A stretch of 64,000 bases of DNA from assembly GCA_035708205.1 (NCBI GenBank), contig DASSSY010000002.1, positions 186,001 to 250,000 of the forward strand, in the 5' to 3' direction. The notes under the pieces are model-generated. The model was not told the DNA's origin. It made no database searches and was given only the letters and a program-made list of their open reading frames with translations. The stretch is from DASSSY01 sp035708205. Its GTDB lineage: Bacteria > Bacteroidota > Bacteroidia > Chitinophagales > Chitinophagaceae. Below are positions 42,047-50,977 of the stretch, in pieces. Numbering within the stretch: position 1 is the first letter of the stretch; each line of letters begins with the position of its first letter. Both the position numbers and the translations under genes were made by a program.

Positions 42047-43504
42047 ATGAAAATGGAGATTCCCCGGGCAATTCAGAATTATATCGGTGGCGAATTTTTA
42101 ACGCCGCGATCCCGACAATACCTTGATGTTATTAATCCCGCAACCGGCGAAACCTATAGCCAGGTGCCCGATAGCCATGCGGAAGATGTGGACCTGGCCG
42201 TGGCCGCGGCGGCCGCGGCTTTTCCCAAATGGCGGGACTCATCTTTGAATGAGCGTTTTGCAGTACTTAATAAAATCGCCGGGCTTATCGAGGCGTACCT
42301 GGAAGACCTGGCACTGGCAGAGACCAACGATAATGGTAAGCCGTTGTGGCTCAGCAGGACGGTTGATATTCCCAGGGCGGCGGAAAATTTTCGTTTTTTT
42401 GCTACGGCCATCCTGCATTATGCCACGGACAGCCATCATATGCCGGATCTGGCCCTGAATTATACCTTGCGCCAGCCGGTGGGTATCGTAGGCTGTATCT
42501 CGCCCTGGAACCTGCCTTTATATCTTTTCTCCTGGAAGATAGCGCCGGCCCTGGCGGCCGGGAACTGTGTTGTGGCCAAGCCTTCCGAGGTGACGCCAAT
42601 GACCGGATATTTATTGTCTAAGATCGCTCATGAAGCGGGTCTGCCTGCCGGGGTATTGAACATTGTTCATGGCAATGGTCCCGGTTGCGGTGCGGCCATT
42701 GTTCGCCATCCGGATATTAAAGCTATTTCATTTACCGGAAGCACCAGGGCCGGCAGGGAGATTGCCGGTATTGCGGGGCCTATGTTGAAAAAGACCTCTT
42801 TGGAGCTTGGCGGTAAAAATCCCAATATCATCTTTGCTGACTGTGATTGGGAGAAAATGATGAAAACGACGGTACAGTCGTCCTTTACCAACCAGGGAGA
42901 AATCTGCCTTTGCGGCAGCCGCATTTTAGTGGAGGACAGTATTTATGAACGCTTTAAAAATGAATTGGTAGCGCGTACCATAAAGATGGCCGTTGGTGAT
43001 CCGTTATTGCCGGAAAGCCGCCTGGGCGCCATGGTCAGCAAAGCGCATTTTGAAAAAGTGATGGGCTGTATCGAACTGGCGAAACAGGAAGGCGGTAAAA
43101 TTTTAGCTGGTGGCCGCGCTGTTCAGCCTCAGGGGCGCTGTGCGAACGGTTACTTTATTGAACCGACAATTATTGAAGGCCTGGGACCCGGCTGCCGGAC
43201 CAACATGGAAGAAATATTCGGCCCTGTGGTTACGTTGCAATCCTTTAAAACCGAAGAAGAGGCTTTGGCTTTGGCCAATTGCAGCGAATACGGTTTGTCG
43301 GCTACTATATGGACGGAAAATCTCAACAAGGCGCATAAAATCTCAGAAGCGGTCAATAGTGGTATTATCTGGGTAAATTGCTGGCTGTTGCGCGACTTAC
43401 GCACGCCTTTCGGCGGCATGAAGCAATCCGGCACCGGCCGCGAAGGTGGCTGGAACGCCTTGAACTTTGTGACTGAACCCAAGAACGTCTGTATAAAGTT
43501 TTAG
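42047..43504 (+). CDS. Aldehyde dehydrogenase, 2-aminomuconic semialdehyde dehydrogenase-like
   Basis: A 485-residue NAD-dependent aldehyde dehydrogenase. The nucleophile is C287 in NQGEICLCGSR and the general base is E253 in LELGGKNPN; VGCISPWNLPLYL and FTGSTRAGREI bind cofactor. NQGEICLC, GAMVSKAHFEKV and SGIIWVNCWLLRDLRTPFGGMKQSG closely resemble the ALDH8A1/2-aminomuconate and 2-hydroxymuconate semialdehyde dehydrogenases of tryptophan (kynurenine) and catechol meta-cleavage breakdown. No other kynurenine-pathway gene is next to it, so the substrate is a family-level inference. Confidence 0.88.
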   Translation: MKMEIPRAIQNYIGGEFLTPRSRQYLDVINPATGETYSQVPDSHAEDVDLAVAAAAAAFPKWRDSSLNERFAVLNKIAGLIEAYLEDLALAETNDNGKPLWLSRTVDIPRAAENFRFFATAILHYATDSHHMPDLALNYTLRQPVGIVGCISPWNLPLYLFSWKIAPALAAGNCVVAKPSEVTPMTGYLLSKIAHEAGLPAGVLNIVHGNGPGCGAAIVRHPDIKAISFTGSTRAGREIAGIAGPMLKKTSLELGGKNPNIIFADCDWEKMMKTTVQSSFTNQGEICLCGSRILVEDSIYERFKNELVARTIKMAVGDPLLPESRLGAMVSKAHFEKVMGCIELAKQEGGKILAGGRAVQPQGRCANGYFIEPTIIEGLGPGCRTNMEEIFGPVVTLQSFKTEEEALALANCSEYGLSATIWTENLNKAHKISEAVNSGIIWVNCWLLRDLRTPFGGMKQSGTGREGGWNALNFVTEPKNVCIKF

Positions 43505-43601
43505 GACTTTCCGTATCCTGAAAAATTGGCAGCGATAGCTGGGAAAATTGCAGAGAATGATTATCTTGTGAGATTAAATTTAATGATTTAAGCTACAGGA
43601 T

Positions 43602-44735
43602 ATGATAACAATTGGTATCTTAAAGGAAGCAGAAGACGAGTCGCGTGTCAGTTGCTCGCCCGATTCGCTTGGTGCTTTGATAAAATTAAAGGCAGATATT
43701 CTTGTTGAAAATGGTGCTGGTGCAAAGGCTTCATTTAAGGATGAGGACTTCCAGGCTGCCGGCGCCAAAACCTGTTCCCGGCAGGATATTCTGAATAATG
43801 CCGATATCATTTTATGTATCAATATCCCTGGTGCCGAAAGCCGTGCTAAGGCTGCCAAAGCTATTTGGGTCGGTGTTTTCCAGGCTATGTCCCATCCGCA
43901 GGAAATGGCGGCCTGGGCCAGGGAAAATCATACAGTCTTTAGTTTGGACCTGTTGCCGCGTACCACAAGAGCGCAGGCAATGGATGTGCTGAGCTCGCAG
44001 GCCAATATTGCCGGTTATAAAGCGGTTTTGCTGGCCGCAAATGTGTATCCACGGTATTTTCCTATGTTTATGACAGCGGCGGGTAGCATCCCGCCGGCCA
44101 AGGTGTTGGTTATTGGCGCCGGTGTTGCCGGGTTGCAGGCCATTGCTACGGCCAGGCGCCTGGGAGCGGTAGTTCATGTTTCGGATACGCGTCCCGCTGT
44201 CAAAGAAGAAGTGATGAGCCTGGGTGCGAAGTTTGTGGAGGTGGAAGGCGCCGCCGATGCCAGCCAGGCGGGTGGCTACGCGGTGGAACAGAGTGAAGAT
44301 TTTAAACGCCGGCAACAGGAGAAACTGGCCGAGGTGGCGGCGAAATCAGATATTATCATTACTACTGCCCAGATACCCGGCCGGAAAGCGCCGGTCATTA
44401 TTACCCGGCAAATGATCCATAACATGCGCGGCGGTTCCGTCATTGTGGACCTGGCGGCTTCAACCGGCGGCAATACCGAGCTGACGGAAGATAACAAAAT
44501 AGTTGTGGAAAATGGTGTGACTATTATTGGGAACAGCCACCTGGCCGCCGACATGCCTGCCGATGCCAGCAAAATGCTGGGCAAGAATTTTTCCGGGTTT
44601 TTGGCTTTGCTAATTGATAAGGAAAGTGTTTTAGCGCCTGATTTTAATGATGAGCTGGTGGCCAATGCTTGTGTTTGCAAGGATGGTCTTTTGGTCAACG
44701 AACGGCTAAAGAACCTTGTGCATCAAGGGCTATGA
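43602..44735 (+). CDS. NAD(P) transhydrogenase subunit alpha, N-terminal part (PntAA), apparently orphan
   Basis: A 377-residue protein matching the soluble NAD(H)-binding domain I of proton-translocating transhydrogenase. RTTRAQAMDVLSSQANIAGYKAV and PPAKVLVIGAGVAGLQAIATARRLGAVVHVSDTRPAVKEEV (Rossmann loop GAGVAG) are typical, as is IPGRKAPVIITRQM. In many bacteria it is followed by PntAB and PntB, which carry the membrane and NADP parts. Here the next 277 bp have no such genes. A role as alanine-dehydrogenase-like enzyme is the alternative, but the sequence is clearly closer to PntA. Confidence 0.87.
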   Translation: MITIGILKEAEDESRVSCSPDSLGALIKLKADILVENGAGAKASFKDEDFQAAGAKTCSRQDILNNADIILCINIPGAESRAKAAKAIWVGVFQAMSHPQEMAAWARENHTVFSLDLLPRTTRAQAMDVLSSQANIAGYKAVLLAANVYPRYFPMFMTAAGSIPPAKVLVIGAGVAGLQAIATARRLGAVVHVSDTRPAVKEEVMSLGAKFVEVEGAADASQAGGYAVEQSEDFKRRQQEKLAEVAAKSDIIITTAQIPGRKAPVIITRQMIHNMRGGSVIVDLAASTGGNTELTEDNKIVVENGVTIIGNSHLAADMPADASKMLGKNFSGFLALLIDKESVLAPDFNDELVANACVCKDGLLVNERLKNLVHQGL

Positions 44736-44762
44736 ACGCTTGATAAGGATGTGTCCAACCAT

Positions 44763-44792
44763 TTTGTTTTTTTACCCGTCTAACTATGTTTG
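44763..44792 (+). promoter_or_regulatory. Possible promoter upstream of the PKD surface protein
   Basis: TTTG (44763-44766), an 18 nt spacer and TATGTTTG (44785-44792) match the consensus. The ATG at 45013 is 220 bp further on, so either the leader is long or another start is used. The rest of this intergenic stretch is AT rich without a recognised element. Confidence 0.4.
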
Positions 44793-45012
44793 TAATATGT
44801 AGGGATGCGGTTATGGATGATGAGTTATAAACATGGGTTTGCCATTGGCAATTTAATCTGGCTAACGACAATCATTCATAACTTAAATATTTTGTTAGAA
44901 AATAAACCCTGCTTGCACTTTTGAAATATAACCTATATCTTGTTCCACTGATTGAAAACGATTATATGGTTATTGTTTCAAAGAAAAATAAACAATTAAA
45001 AATTAATCAAAT

Positions 45013-47808
45013 ATGGCAGATTTTTTACGGGCAAAGATTTGGACAATTATTGGGGTCCTGGGCTTACTGTTATTTTTTACTTCTAGACCGGTCTTGGCGC
45101 AAAATGTCCTTCCTCCAGACCAACCTGAGCAGGATGCCTGTAATGCCCTAGTCTTATGTGGTAACAGTTTTACGACGCCCTATAGTTATCAGGGGACGGG
45201 GCAAGTCGCTGACCTGAGCACAACACCATGCGGCGGAGGAGAGGGTAATTCCATGTGGATGCGTTTGACGGTAAATACGGCCGGAATTATCGTATTTACG
45301 ATTGAACCGCTTGTTTCTACGGATGATTATGATTTTGCTGTGCTGGATATTACCAACACACCTTGTGATAGTATTACCTCCGCTAATGTGATCCGGTGTA
45401 ATTTTGATAATAATTATCCTGGAACCAATTTGAACGGGATTGTTGGCCTGAATACAACTTCAACCCAGGCAAATGTTGGATCAGGAGCTTACGGCCCTTC
45501 CTTTTGCCAGCAAATTACGGCTAATGCCGGAGATGTTTACTTAATCATGATCAATAACTTCGGCTTCTATACGGGCGTCGGCGGCCCCAGCTCAGGCTTT
45601 ACCATTGATTTTACCGGTTCAACCGCTACTTTTAATCAACCGGTACCGCCTCATTTTCTGTCTGTCGTTCCAAAGTGCGATAATACCGATAGTATTAAAA
45701 TAGCCTTGAGCACAAACGTCTTATGTAGCTCAATTGCCACGGATGGGAGTGATTTTTACCTGACGCCTACCGGAACGGTTATTGGCGCACACGGGCTAAA
45801 TTGCCTGGGAACTGCCGGCTATACGGATACTATTACAGTTGTTTTTAATTCCTTAACGGTTAACGGTGATTATTATTTGCGGGCGAAAACTGGTTCGGAC
45901 GGCAATACATTAATGAATTTCTGCGATGCGGCATTACCCTTGCCCGACTCTTTAAAATTTCATGTGGGCGATGACCCCATTCCCTTGGTAGGGCTGGACA
46001 CGCCTGCCTGCCAGACACTAACGGTAAAGCTTGCGGCCCCGGTTAGCTGCAATTCGATTGCCGCCGATGGCAGTGACTTTAGTGTAACCGGACCGTCTTC
46101 TGTAACCGTAAACAGTGCTGCAGGCGTGGGGTGTACGGGTGACTATACGCAAACCATAGCGGTACATTTATCAGCACCCATTGCCGTTGATGGAGATTAT
46201 ACTATTTCTTTCAAGGATGGCAGCGATGGTAATACGGTTGTGGATTCCTGTAGTCGTTACGTCCTGGTGGGCGCCAGTCTTCCCTTTCATATAAATTCCT
46301 ATAACGGTTTGCTGATTGCTCACCCGGATACCAGCATGTGCCCGGGTGTTATTACCTTGTATCCCGAAAATCATGGGACTGCCCCTGCGGGCGGCTTTCA
46401 ATATTCCTGGTCTTCATCTTCCGGTATGTCCTATCCTAATCAGACCAGCCCCTCTGTGACTGTTGACACCGGCTATAACCGCTATATCGCCGCGACCGTT
46501 GATCAGAACGGATGCTATATGAGAGACTCGGTCGTGGTTACTGGCTTTGCAGCACCTCATGCACAATTTTCTTACGATATCGGCCCCGGCTGCCAGGGCG
46601 ATACGGTTTTCTTCCATAATGAAAGCAGTACGGCCAATCGTTATCTGTGGAAATTTGGCCTGGCCAACTTGAATGATACTTTGGAAAATACGCAATTTGT
46701 TTATCCCGATCAGGGTACTTATTCCGTAACACTGATTGCGCAAAATGATAACTGTACCGATTCCGCGATGTCCCTGGTGCATGTGGGCCACCCGATGTCC
46801 GCTGGTTTTATAGTGTCCAATGATACCATCTGCCAGGGCACGCAGATCACTTTTACCAATCAGTCAACGATGACAGCCGTTGGCAGCCAGGGCGGACAAT
46901 ATCAGTGGAGTTTTGGAGATGGCACGACTTCCAATCTTGCTAATCCTCCTTCCTATACATATAATAATACGGGGACTTACCCGGTTCGTTTAGTCATTAA
47001 TGATTCTATTCCCTGTTATGATACAGCGACGCACCTGATCGTGGTGGATTCGGTCTCGGGCTTATCCATTAACGTCAGCGATACCCCTATTTGCCAGGGC
47101 GATAAGATACTGTTTAACGCTGTTTATTCTGACAATGGAATGGTTTATGCCCGTTGGAACTTTGGCGACGGGCCGGATTCGGTATTGGACCAAAATCTTG
47201 TAAGCCATGCTTATGAACAGGCGGGAATCTATACGGTTTCGTTGTATAATCATTACCGGGTATGCCCGGACACAGGCCTTAGCTTTAGGGTGCGCATCAA
47301 AGATATGCCTGTCATCAATCTTGGTGCGGATACCTCCTTGTGTTTGGATGGTGATCCTTTGGAAATCAAGGACGGCATCAACGCTTCAGATCCTGCTGCG
47401 ACCTGGTTGTGGAACACCGGGGACACTACTTCTTCAATTGACATAAAACACCCCGGATTGTATTGGGCAAAAGTGACGATTGATTATTGCTCGGCAACGG
47501 ATGAAATAACCGTGAACAAGGATTGTTATATGGATGTGCCCAACTCTTTTACGCCAAACGACGACGGCAGCAATGATTATTTCTTCCCGCGCCAGAAATT
47601 AGCATCAGGCATTGCCGCTTTCAAAATGTCTGTGTTTAACCGTTGGGGGCAAAAAATGTTTGAAACAACCAATGTCAATGGACGAGGCTGGGATGGCCGG
47701 TTTAACGATAAGGAACAACCGGTGGGCGTATATGTCTATTTGATTGATGTGGTATATAAGAATGGCCGTACGGAATCTTATAAGGGTAATGTGACGCTGC
47801 TCAGGTAG
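45013..47808 (+). CDS. Large secreted PKD-domain protein with T9SS type B (gliding motility-associated) C-terminus
   Basis: The protein has 931 residues. A signal peptide (IWTIIGVLGLLLFFTSRPVLAQ) is followed by a beta-sandwich domain rich in cysteines (about 40-210), two bacterial-Ig-like repeats (about 210-425, each with the CNSIAADGSDF-type core and DGDYxxxxxDGSDGN), and several PKD domains (about 430-790; YQWSFGDGTTSN, ARWNFGDGPDS). The last 85 residues are the gliding motility-associated C-terminal domain: VPNSFTPNDDGSNDYFFPR, MSVFNRWGQKMFETT, GWDGRFN and PVGVYVYLIDVVYKNGRTESYKGNVTLLR. T9SS would export it and may anchor it on the cell surface. It probably serves in adhesion or extracellular structure. 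A strong terminator follows. Confidence 0.92.
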   Translation: MADFLRAKIWTIIGVLGLLLFFTSRPVLAQNVLPPDQPEQDACNALVLCGNSFTTPYSYQGTGQVADLSTTPCGGGEGNSMWMRLTVNTAGIIVFTIEPLVSTDDYDFAVLDITNTPCDSITSANVIRCNFDNNYPGTNLNGIVGLNTTSTQANVGSGAYGPSFCQQITANAGDVYLIMINNFGFYTGVGGPSSGFTIDFTGSTATFNQPVPPHFLSVVPKCDNTDSIKIALSTNVLCSSIATDGSDFYLTPTGTVIGAHGLNCLGTAGYTDTITVVFNSLTVNGDYYLRAKTGSDGNTLMNFCDAALPLPDSLKFHVGDDPIPLVGLDTPACQTLTVKLAAPVSCNSIAADGSDFSVTGPSSVTVNSAAGVGCTGDYTQTIAVHLSAPIAVDGDYTISFKDGSDGNTVVDSCSRYVLVGASLPFHINSYNGLLIAHPDTSMCPGVITLYPENHGTAPAGGFQYSWSSSSGMSYPNQTSPSVTVDTGYNRYIAATVDQNGCYMRDSVVVTGFAAPHAQFSYDIGPGCQGDTVFFHNESSTANRYLWKFGLANLNDTLENTQFVYPDQGTYSVTLIAQNDNCTDSAMSLVHVGHPMSAGFIVSNDTICQGTQITFTNQSTMTAVGSQGGQYQWSFGDGTTSNLANPPSYTYNNTGTYPVRLVINDSIPCYDTATHLIVVDSVSGLSINVSDTPICQGDKILFNAVYSDNGMVYARWNFGDGPDSVLDQNLVSHAYEQAGIYTVSLYNHYRVCPDTGLSFRVRIKDMPVINLGADTSLCLDGDPLEIKDGINASDPAATWLWNTGDTTSSIDIKHPGLYWAKVTIDYCSATDEITVNKDCYMDVPNSFTPNDDGSNDYFFPRQKLASGIAAFKMSVFNRWGQKMFETTNVNGRGWDGRFNDKEQPVGVYVYLIDVVYKNGRTESYKGNVTLLR

Positions 47809-47863
47809 CTGTAGAATATCGTCAGGAAAGAAAATGTTCACAGTGACGAGACTTAGTTTTTAT

Positions 47864-47896
47864 GGTGGCTGCATGAAAATTGCAGCCACCGTTTTT
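47864..47896 (+). terminator. Rho-independent terminator of the PKD surface protein
   Basis: GGTGGCTGCA (47864-47873) pairs with TGCAGCCACC (47881-47890) over a 7 nt loop. TTTTT follows at 47892-47896. Confidence 0.88.
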
Positions 47897-48028
47897 GGTA
47901 TTATACACCGGCGGGGCCTTTAATCGTTTAACCAATCGGAGCCAATCCTTTTGCTAAAATTTCTTTCCCGGTCGGCTTAAAATCCGTAAATTAGCATGAT
48001 AATGACGTTCATGATTAAATGTTAGTTT

Positions 48029-49816
48029 ATGGAATATTCTAAGGCAATAAAAGGCGGCGAATTTTTAATCAGGGACAGCAGTCCCGAAGACATTTTTATT
48101 CCTGAAGATTGGGATGAAGAGCAGAAGATGATTGCGGAGATGTGCCGGGAATTTTTAGATAAAGAAATTACACCGAAATTGGTTCAGATCGATGCTGCCG
48201 AGGACGGGTTGATGGTGCGGCTGCTGGATAAGGCCGCCGAACTGGGGCTGTTGGGCGTTTCCGTTCCGGAAGAATATGGCGGCCTGGGTAAGGATTTCGT
48301 CACTTCCATGCTGGTAACCGAACGCCTGGGTGCAGGCCATTCCTTCGCGGTGGCCTATGCCGCGCATACGGGTATCGGCACATTGCCTATCCTGTATTAC
48401 GGCGATGAGCAACAAAAAATGAAGTATATTCCCAAGCTGGCCTCGGGCGAATGGAAAGGCGCTTACTGCCTGACAGAGCCGGAGGCCGGAAGCGATGCTA
48501 ATTCGGGAAAGACCAGGGCGGCATTGTCGGCAGGCGGCCGGTTTTATATTTTGAACGGCCAGAAGATGTGGATTACCAATGCCGGATTTGCCGATGTGTT
48601 TACCGTCTTTGCCAAAATTGACGATGACGACGATCTTAGCGCATTTATCGTCGAAAAATCGTTTGGCGGTATTGAGCTGGGGGCGGAAGAACATAAGATG
48701 GGAATCAAAGGCAGCTCCACGCGCCAGGTGTTTTTTAATGATTGTAAGGTCCCGGTAGAAAATTTGTTGTCGGAACGGGGTAATGGCTTTAAAATCGCCG
48801 TCAATATTTTAAACCTTGGCCGGATAAAATTAGGCGGCGCAGCTCTGGGCGCGGCTAAGGAAGTGATTAACCACGCCGTGCAATACGCTAATGAAAGGGT
48901 ACAGTTCGGCCATAAGATCGCCGGTTATGGCGCGATTCAATATAAACTGGCGGAGCAGGCCATCCGTGCCTTTGCCATGGAATCGGCTACCTATCGGGCT
49001 AGCCGGGATATAGAATCGGCCACAAAGGCCTTAATCGAAGAAGGCTTGGAGGCACAGCAGGCTAAGCTGAGGGGAACGGAGCAATTTGCCGTTGAGGCGG
49101 CCATCGTCAAAGTATTGGCCAGCGAAGCCTTGGACTATATCGTTGACGAGGGTGTACAGATTTACGGCGGTATGGGCTTCAGCGCCGAAGCACCTATGGA
49201 ACGGAGCTATCGTGACTCACGTATCAACCGGATATTTGAAGGAACCAATGAGATCAACCGGATGCTGACGGCGGATATGCTTTTTAAAAGAGCCATGAAA
49301 GGACAATTGGATCTGATAAGCGCCGCAAAAAACGTTGCCGAGGAGCTGTTGGCCATTCCGGACTATTCCGATCAGATAAACAAGACCCCCTTGGCAGGGG
49401 AACAGAAGGCTGTCGCCGGTTTTAAAAAAGCCGTATTGTTGGTGGCGGGAGCCGCCGTGCAAAGGCTTATGACGAAATTGGCTGATGAACAGGAGATCCT
49501 GATGTACCTGGCGGATATGCTGATTGACGTTTATGCGGCTGAATCGATGTGTCTAAGGGTGCAAAAGATATTAATATCCGGTAAGGATGATTTGATTCCC
49601 GAAAAAACGGCCATGGTGCAAACATTTGTGTATGATGCTGCCGGCAGGATTTATACCGCCGGCAGGAATGCGTTGAATGCGTTTGAGGAAGGCGATGAAA
49701 AACGGATGATGCTTATGGGGCTGAAACGGTTTACGAAAGTTCGGGAAATGAATACCGTAAAATTAAGAAGGCAAATTGCAGCTAAACTGACCGGAGAAAA
49801 TAAATATTGCTTTTAA
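48029..49816 (+). CDS. Acyl-CoA dehydrogenase family protein, long form
   Basis: A 595-residue FAD enzyme, longer than the 380-400 residues of typical short/medium-chain enzymes because of a C-terminal helical extension (about 430-595), as in very-long-chain or ACAD9-type dehydrogenases. FAD and substrate motifs are YCLTEPEAGSDANS, MWITNAGFADVFTVFAK, FGHKIAGYGAIQYKLAEQAIR, GVQIYGGMGFSAE and RIFEGTNEINRM. It catalyses the first step of fatty acyl-CoA beta-oxidation. It ends overlapping by 4 bp the stop of the convergent ftcD-like gene. Confidence 0.92.
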   Translation: MEYSKAIKGGEFLIRDSSPEDIFIPEDWDEEQKMIAEMCREFLDKEITPKLVQIDAAEDGLMVRLLDKAAELGLLGVSVPEEYGGLGKDFVTSMLVTERLGAGHSFAVAYAAHTGIGTLPILYYGDEQQKMKYIPKLASGEWKGAYCLTEPEAGSDANSGKTRAALSAGGRFYILNGQKMWITNAGFADVFTVFAKIDDDDDLSAFIVEKSFGGIELGAEEHKMGIKGSSTRQVFFNDCKVPVENLLSERGNGFKIAVNILNLGRIKLGGAALGAAKEVINHAVQYANERVQFGHKIAGYGAIQYKLAEQAIRAFAMESATYRASRDIESATKALIEEGLEAQQAKLRGTEQFAVEAAIVKVLASEALDYIVDEGVQIYGGMGFSAEAPMERSYRDSRINRIFEGTNEINRMLTADMLFKRAMKGQLDLISAAKNVAEELLAIPDYSDQINKTPLAGEQKAVAGFKKAVLLVAGAAVQRLMTKLADEQEILMYLADMLIDVYAAESMCLRVQKILISGKDDLIPEKTAMVQTFVYDAAGRIYTAGRNALNAFEEGDEKRMMLMGLKRFTKVREMNTVKLRRQIAAKLTGENKYCF

Positions 49817-50856
49817 AGTTCCTGTAAACGGTACTCCAGAATTTTATGATTCGGATCAAAAGGCCTCAAAGCCTTAAAATTAAAATGTTCCATTCCTGAT
49901 AGGATAAGGTCTTTCTTTTGCAGGAGGGATAATTTAAGGCTTTGCCTGGCGGCGAAAAGGCCTGCGTCAAGGATGCACACCTCCGGGATCAGGCCGATGA
50001 CTTCACAGCCGATGGCCTCGCAGCCGTATTCCTGGGCCAGAGATTTAACCTTTTCCCAGACGGTTAAGGGACTTGTTTTTTTATAATTGATAAAATTGCA
50101 GGAAACCTGGGCGCAGCCATAATCCTCCGAATACCAGCCAATGGCGCGAAGTGCCGGGTATTCCAAGCACGTTTCAGTAGGCTTTCGGGCTGTTTTTTCC
50201 GGCCAGCCGGAAGTGCGGATACGATAGGCAATTTTTCTTGCTATGGCCACCGATTGGGTATCTATGGATATATTGAACGCTACCAGGATTTTCCGGCAAC
50301 CCATGACCGACGCGCCGCTGCGGAAAATGTTCTCCCGGAACGCCGAATCAATGCCGGGACCAAAATCAGGCTGCCAATTGGCCTTTGCCATTTTATTGGG
50401 TAAGTTTTCATAACCGCCTTTCCTGATCTGTGGTAATTGGCAGCGGTAGCTTTTTTTTGCTGAAAATTCATATAAATAAACCGGAATGTGCAACAGATAA
50501 CCAACCTTTGCCGCTAGGTCATAAGTTAGTTGAACCACTTCTTTTTTGGAAATATTCTGGAGCGGCACTAATGGGCAGACGTCAATGGCGCCTATCCGGG
50601 GATGGCTGCCGTGATGATAGCGCATGTCTATCAGTTCAGCGGCCGTTTTATACATTTGAAATGCCGCTTCCACCACGGACCGCGGATCGCCGGCAAAGGT
50701 CAATACGCTTCGGTTGGCGGACAGGCTGCTGTCCACATCCAAAAGCTGCTGCCCTTCAACCTGTCTTATGGCCGCTTTGATCATTTCCAAAGCTTCGCCC
50801 TGCCGGCCAATGCTGATATTGGCAACGCATTCAATAATTTTATCCAATGGTTTCAT
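49813..50856 (-). CDS. Glutamate formimidoyltransferase (single domain)
   Basis: The protein has 347 residues, corresponding to the formiminotransferase N- and C-subdomains only; the cyclodeaminase half found in mammalian FTCD is absent. MKPLDKIIECVANISIGR, DVDSSLSANRSVLTFAGDP and the folate-pocket segment MRYHHGSHPRIGAIDVCPLVPLQNIS are diagnostic. It transfers the formimino group from formiminoglutamate to tetrahydrofolate in histidine degradation. hut genes and fchA are not in the window. It overlaps the acyl-CoA dehydrogenase gene tail to tail by 4 bp. Confidence 0.92.
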   Translation of the reverse strand: MKPLDKIIECVANISIGRQGEALEMIKAAIRQVEGQQLLDVDSSLSANRSVLTFAGDPRSVVEAAFQMYKTAAELIDMRYHHGSHPRIGAIDVCPLVPLQNISKKEVVQLTYDLAAKVGYLLHIPVYLYEFSAKKSYRCQLPQIRKGGYENLPNKMAKANWQPDFGPGIDSAFRENIFRSGASVMGCRKILVAFNISIDTQSVAIARKIAYRIRTSGWPEKTARKPTETCLEYPALRAIGWYSEDYGCAQVSCNFINYKKTSPLTVWEKVKSLAQEYGCEAIGCEVIGLIPEVCILDAGLFAARQSLKLSLLQKKDLILSGMEHFNFKALRPFDPNHKILEYRLQEL

Positions 50857-50977
50857 GGTACATAAACTCCGGACAATATCGGTATAAAAATATTTATTTA
50901 AAATAATTTCTTAACTTTATTTTTCAATATTATGTGATTTTCCTTTACCCGGTTTTTCTTAAAATGATTATTTAGCT

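Noticed and set aside
44921..45151. 76-codon plus-strand frame upstream of the PKD protein
   Set aside because: It overlaps the start of the large PKD gene in another frame, ends inside it, and lacks any domain or start signal.
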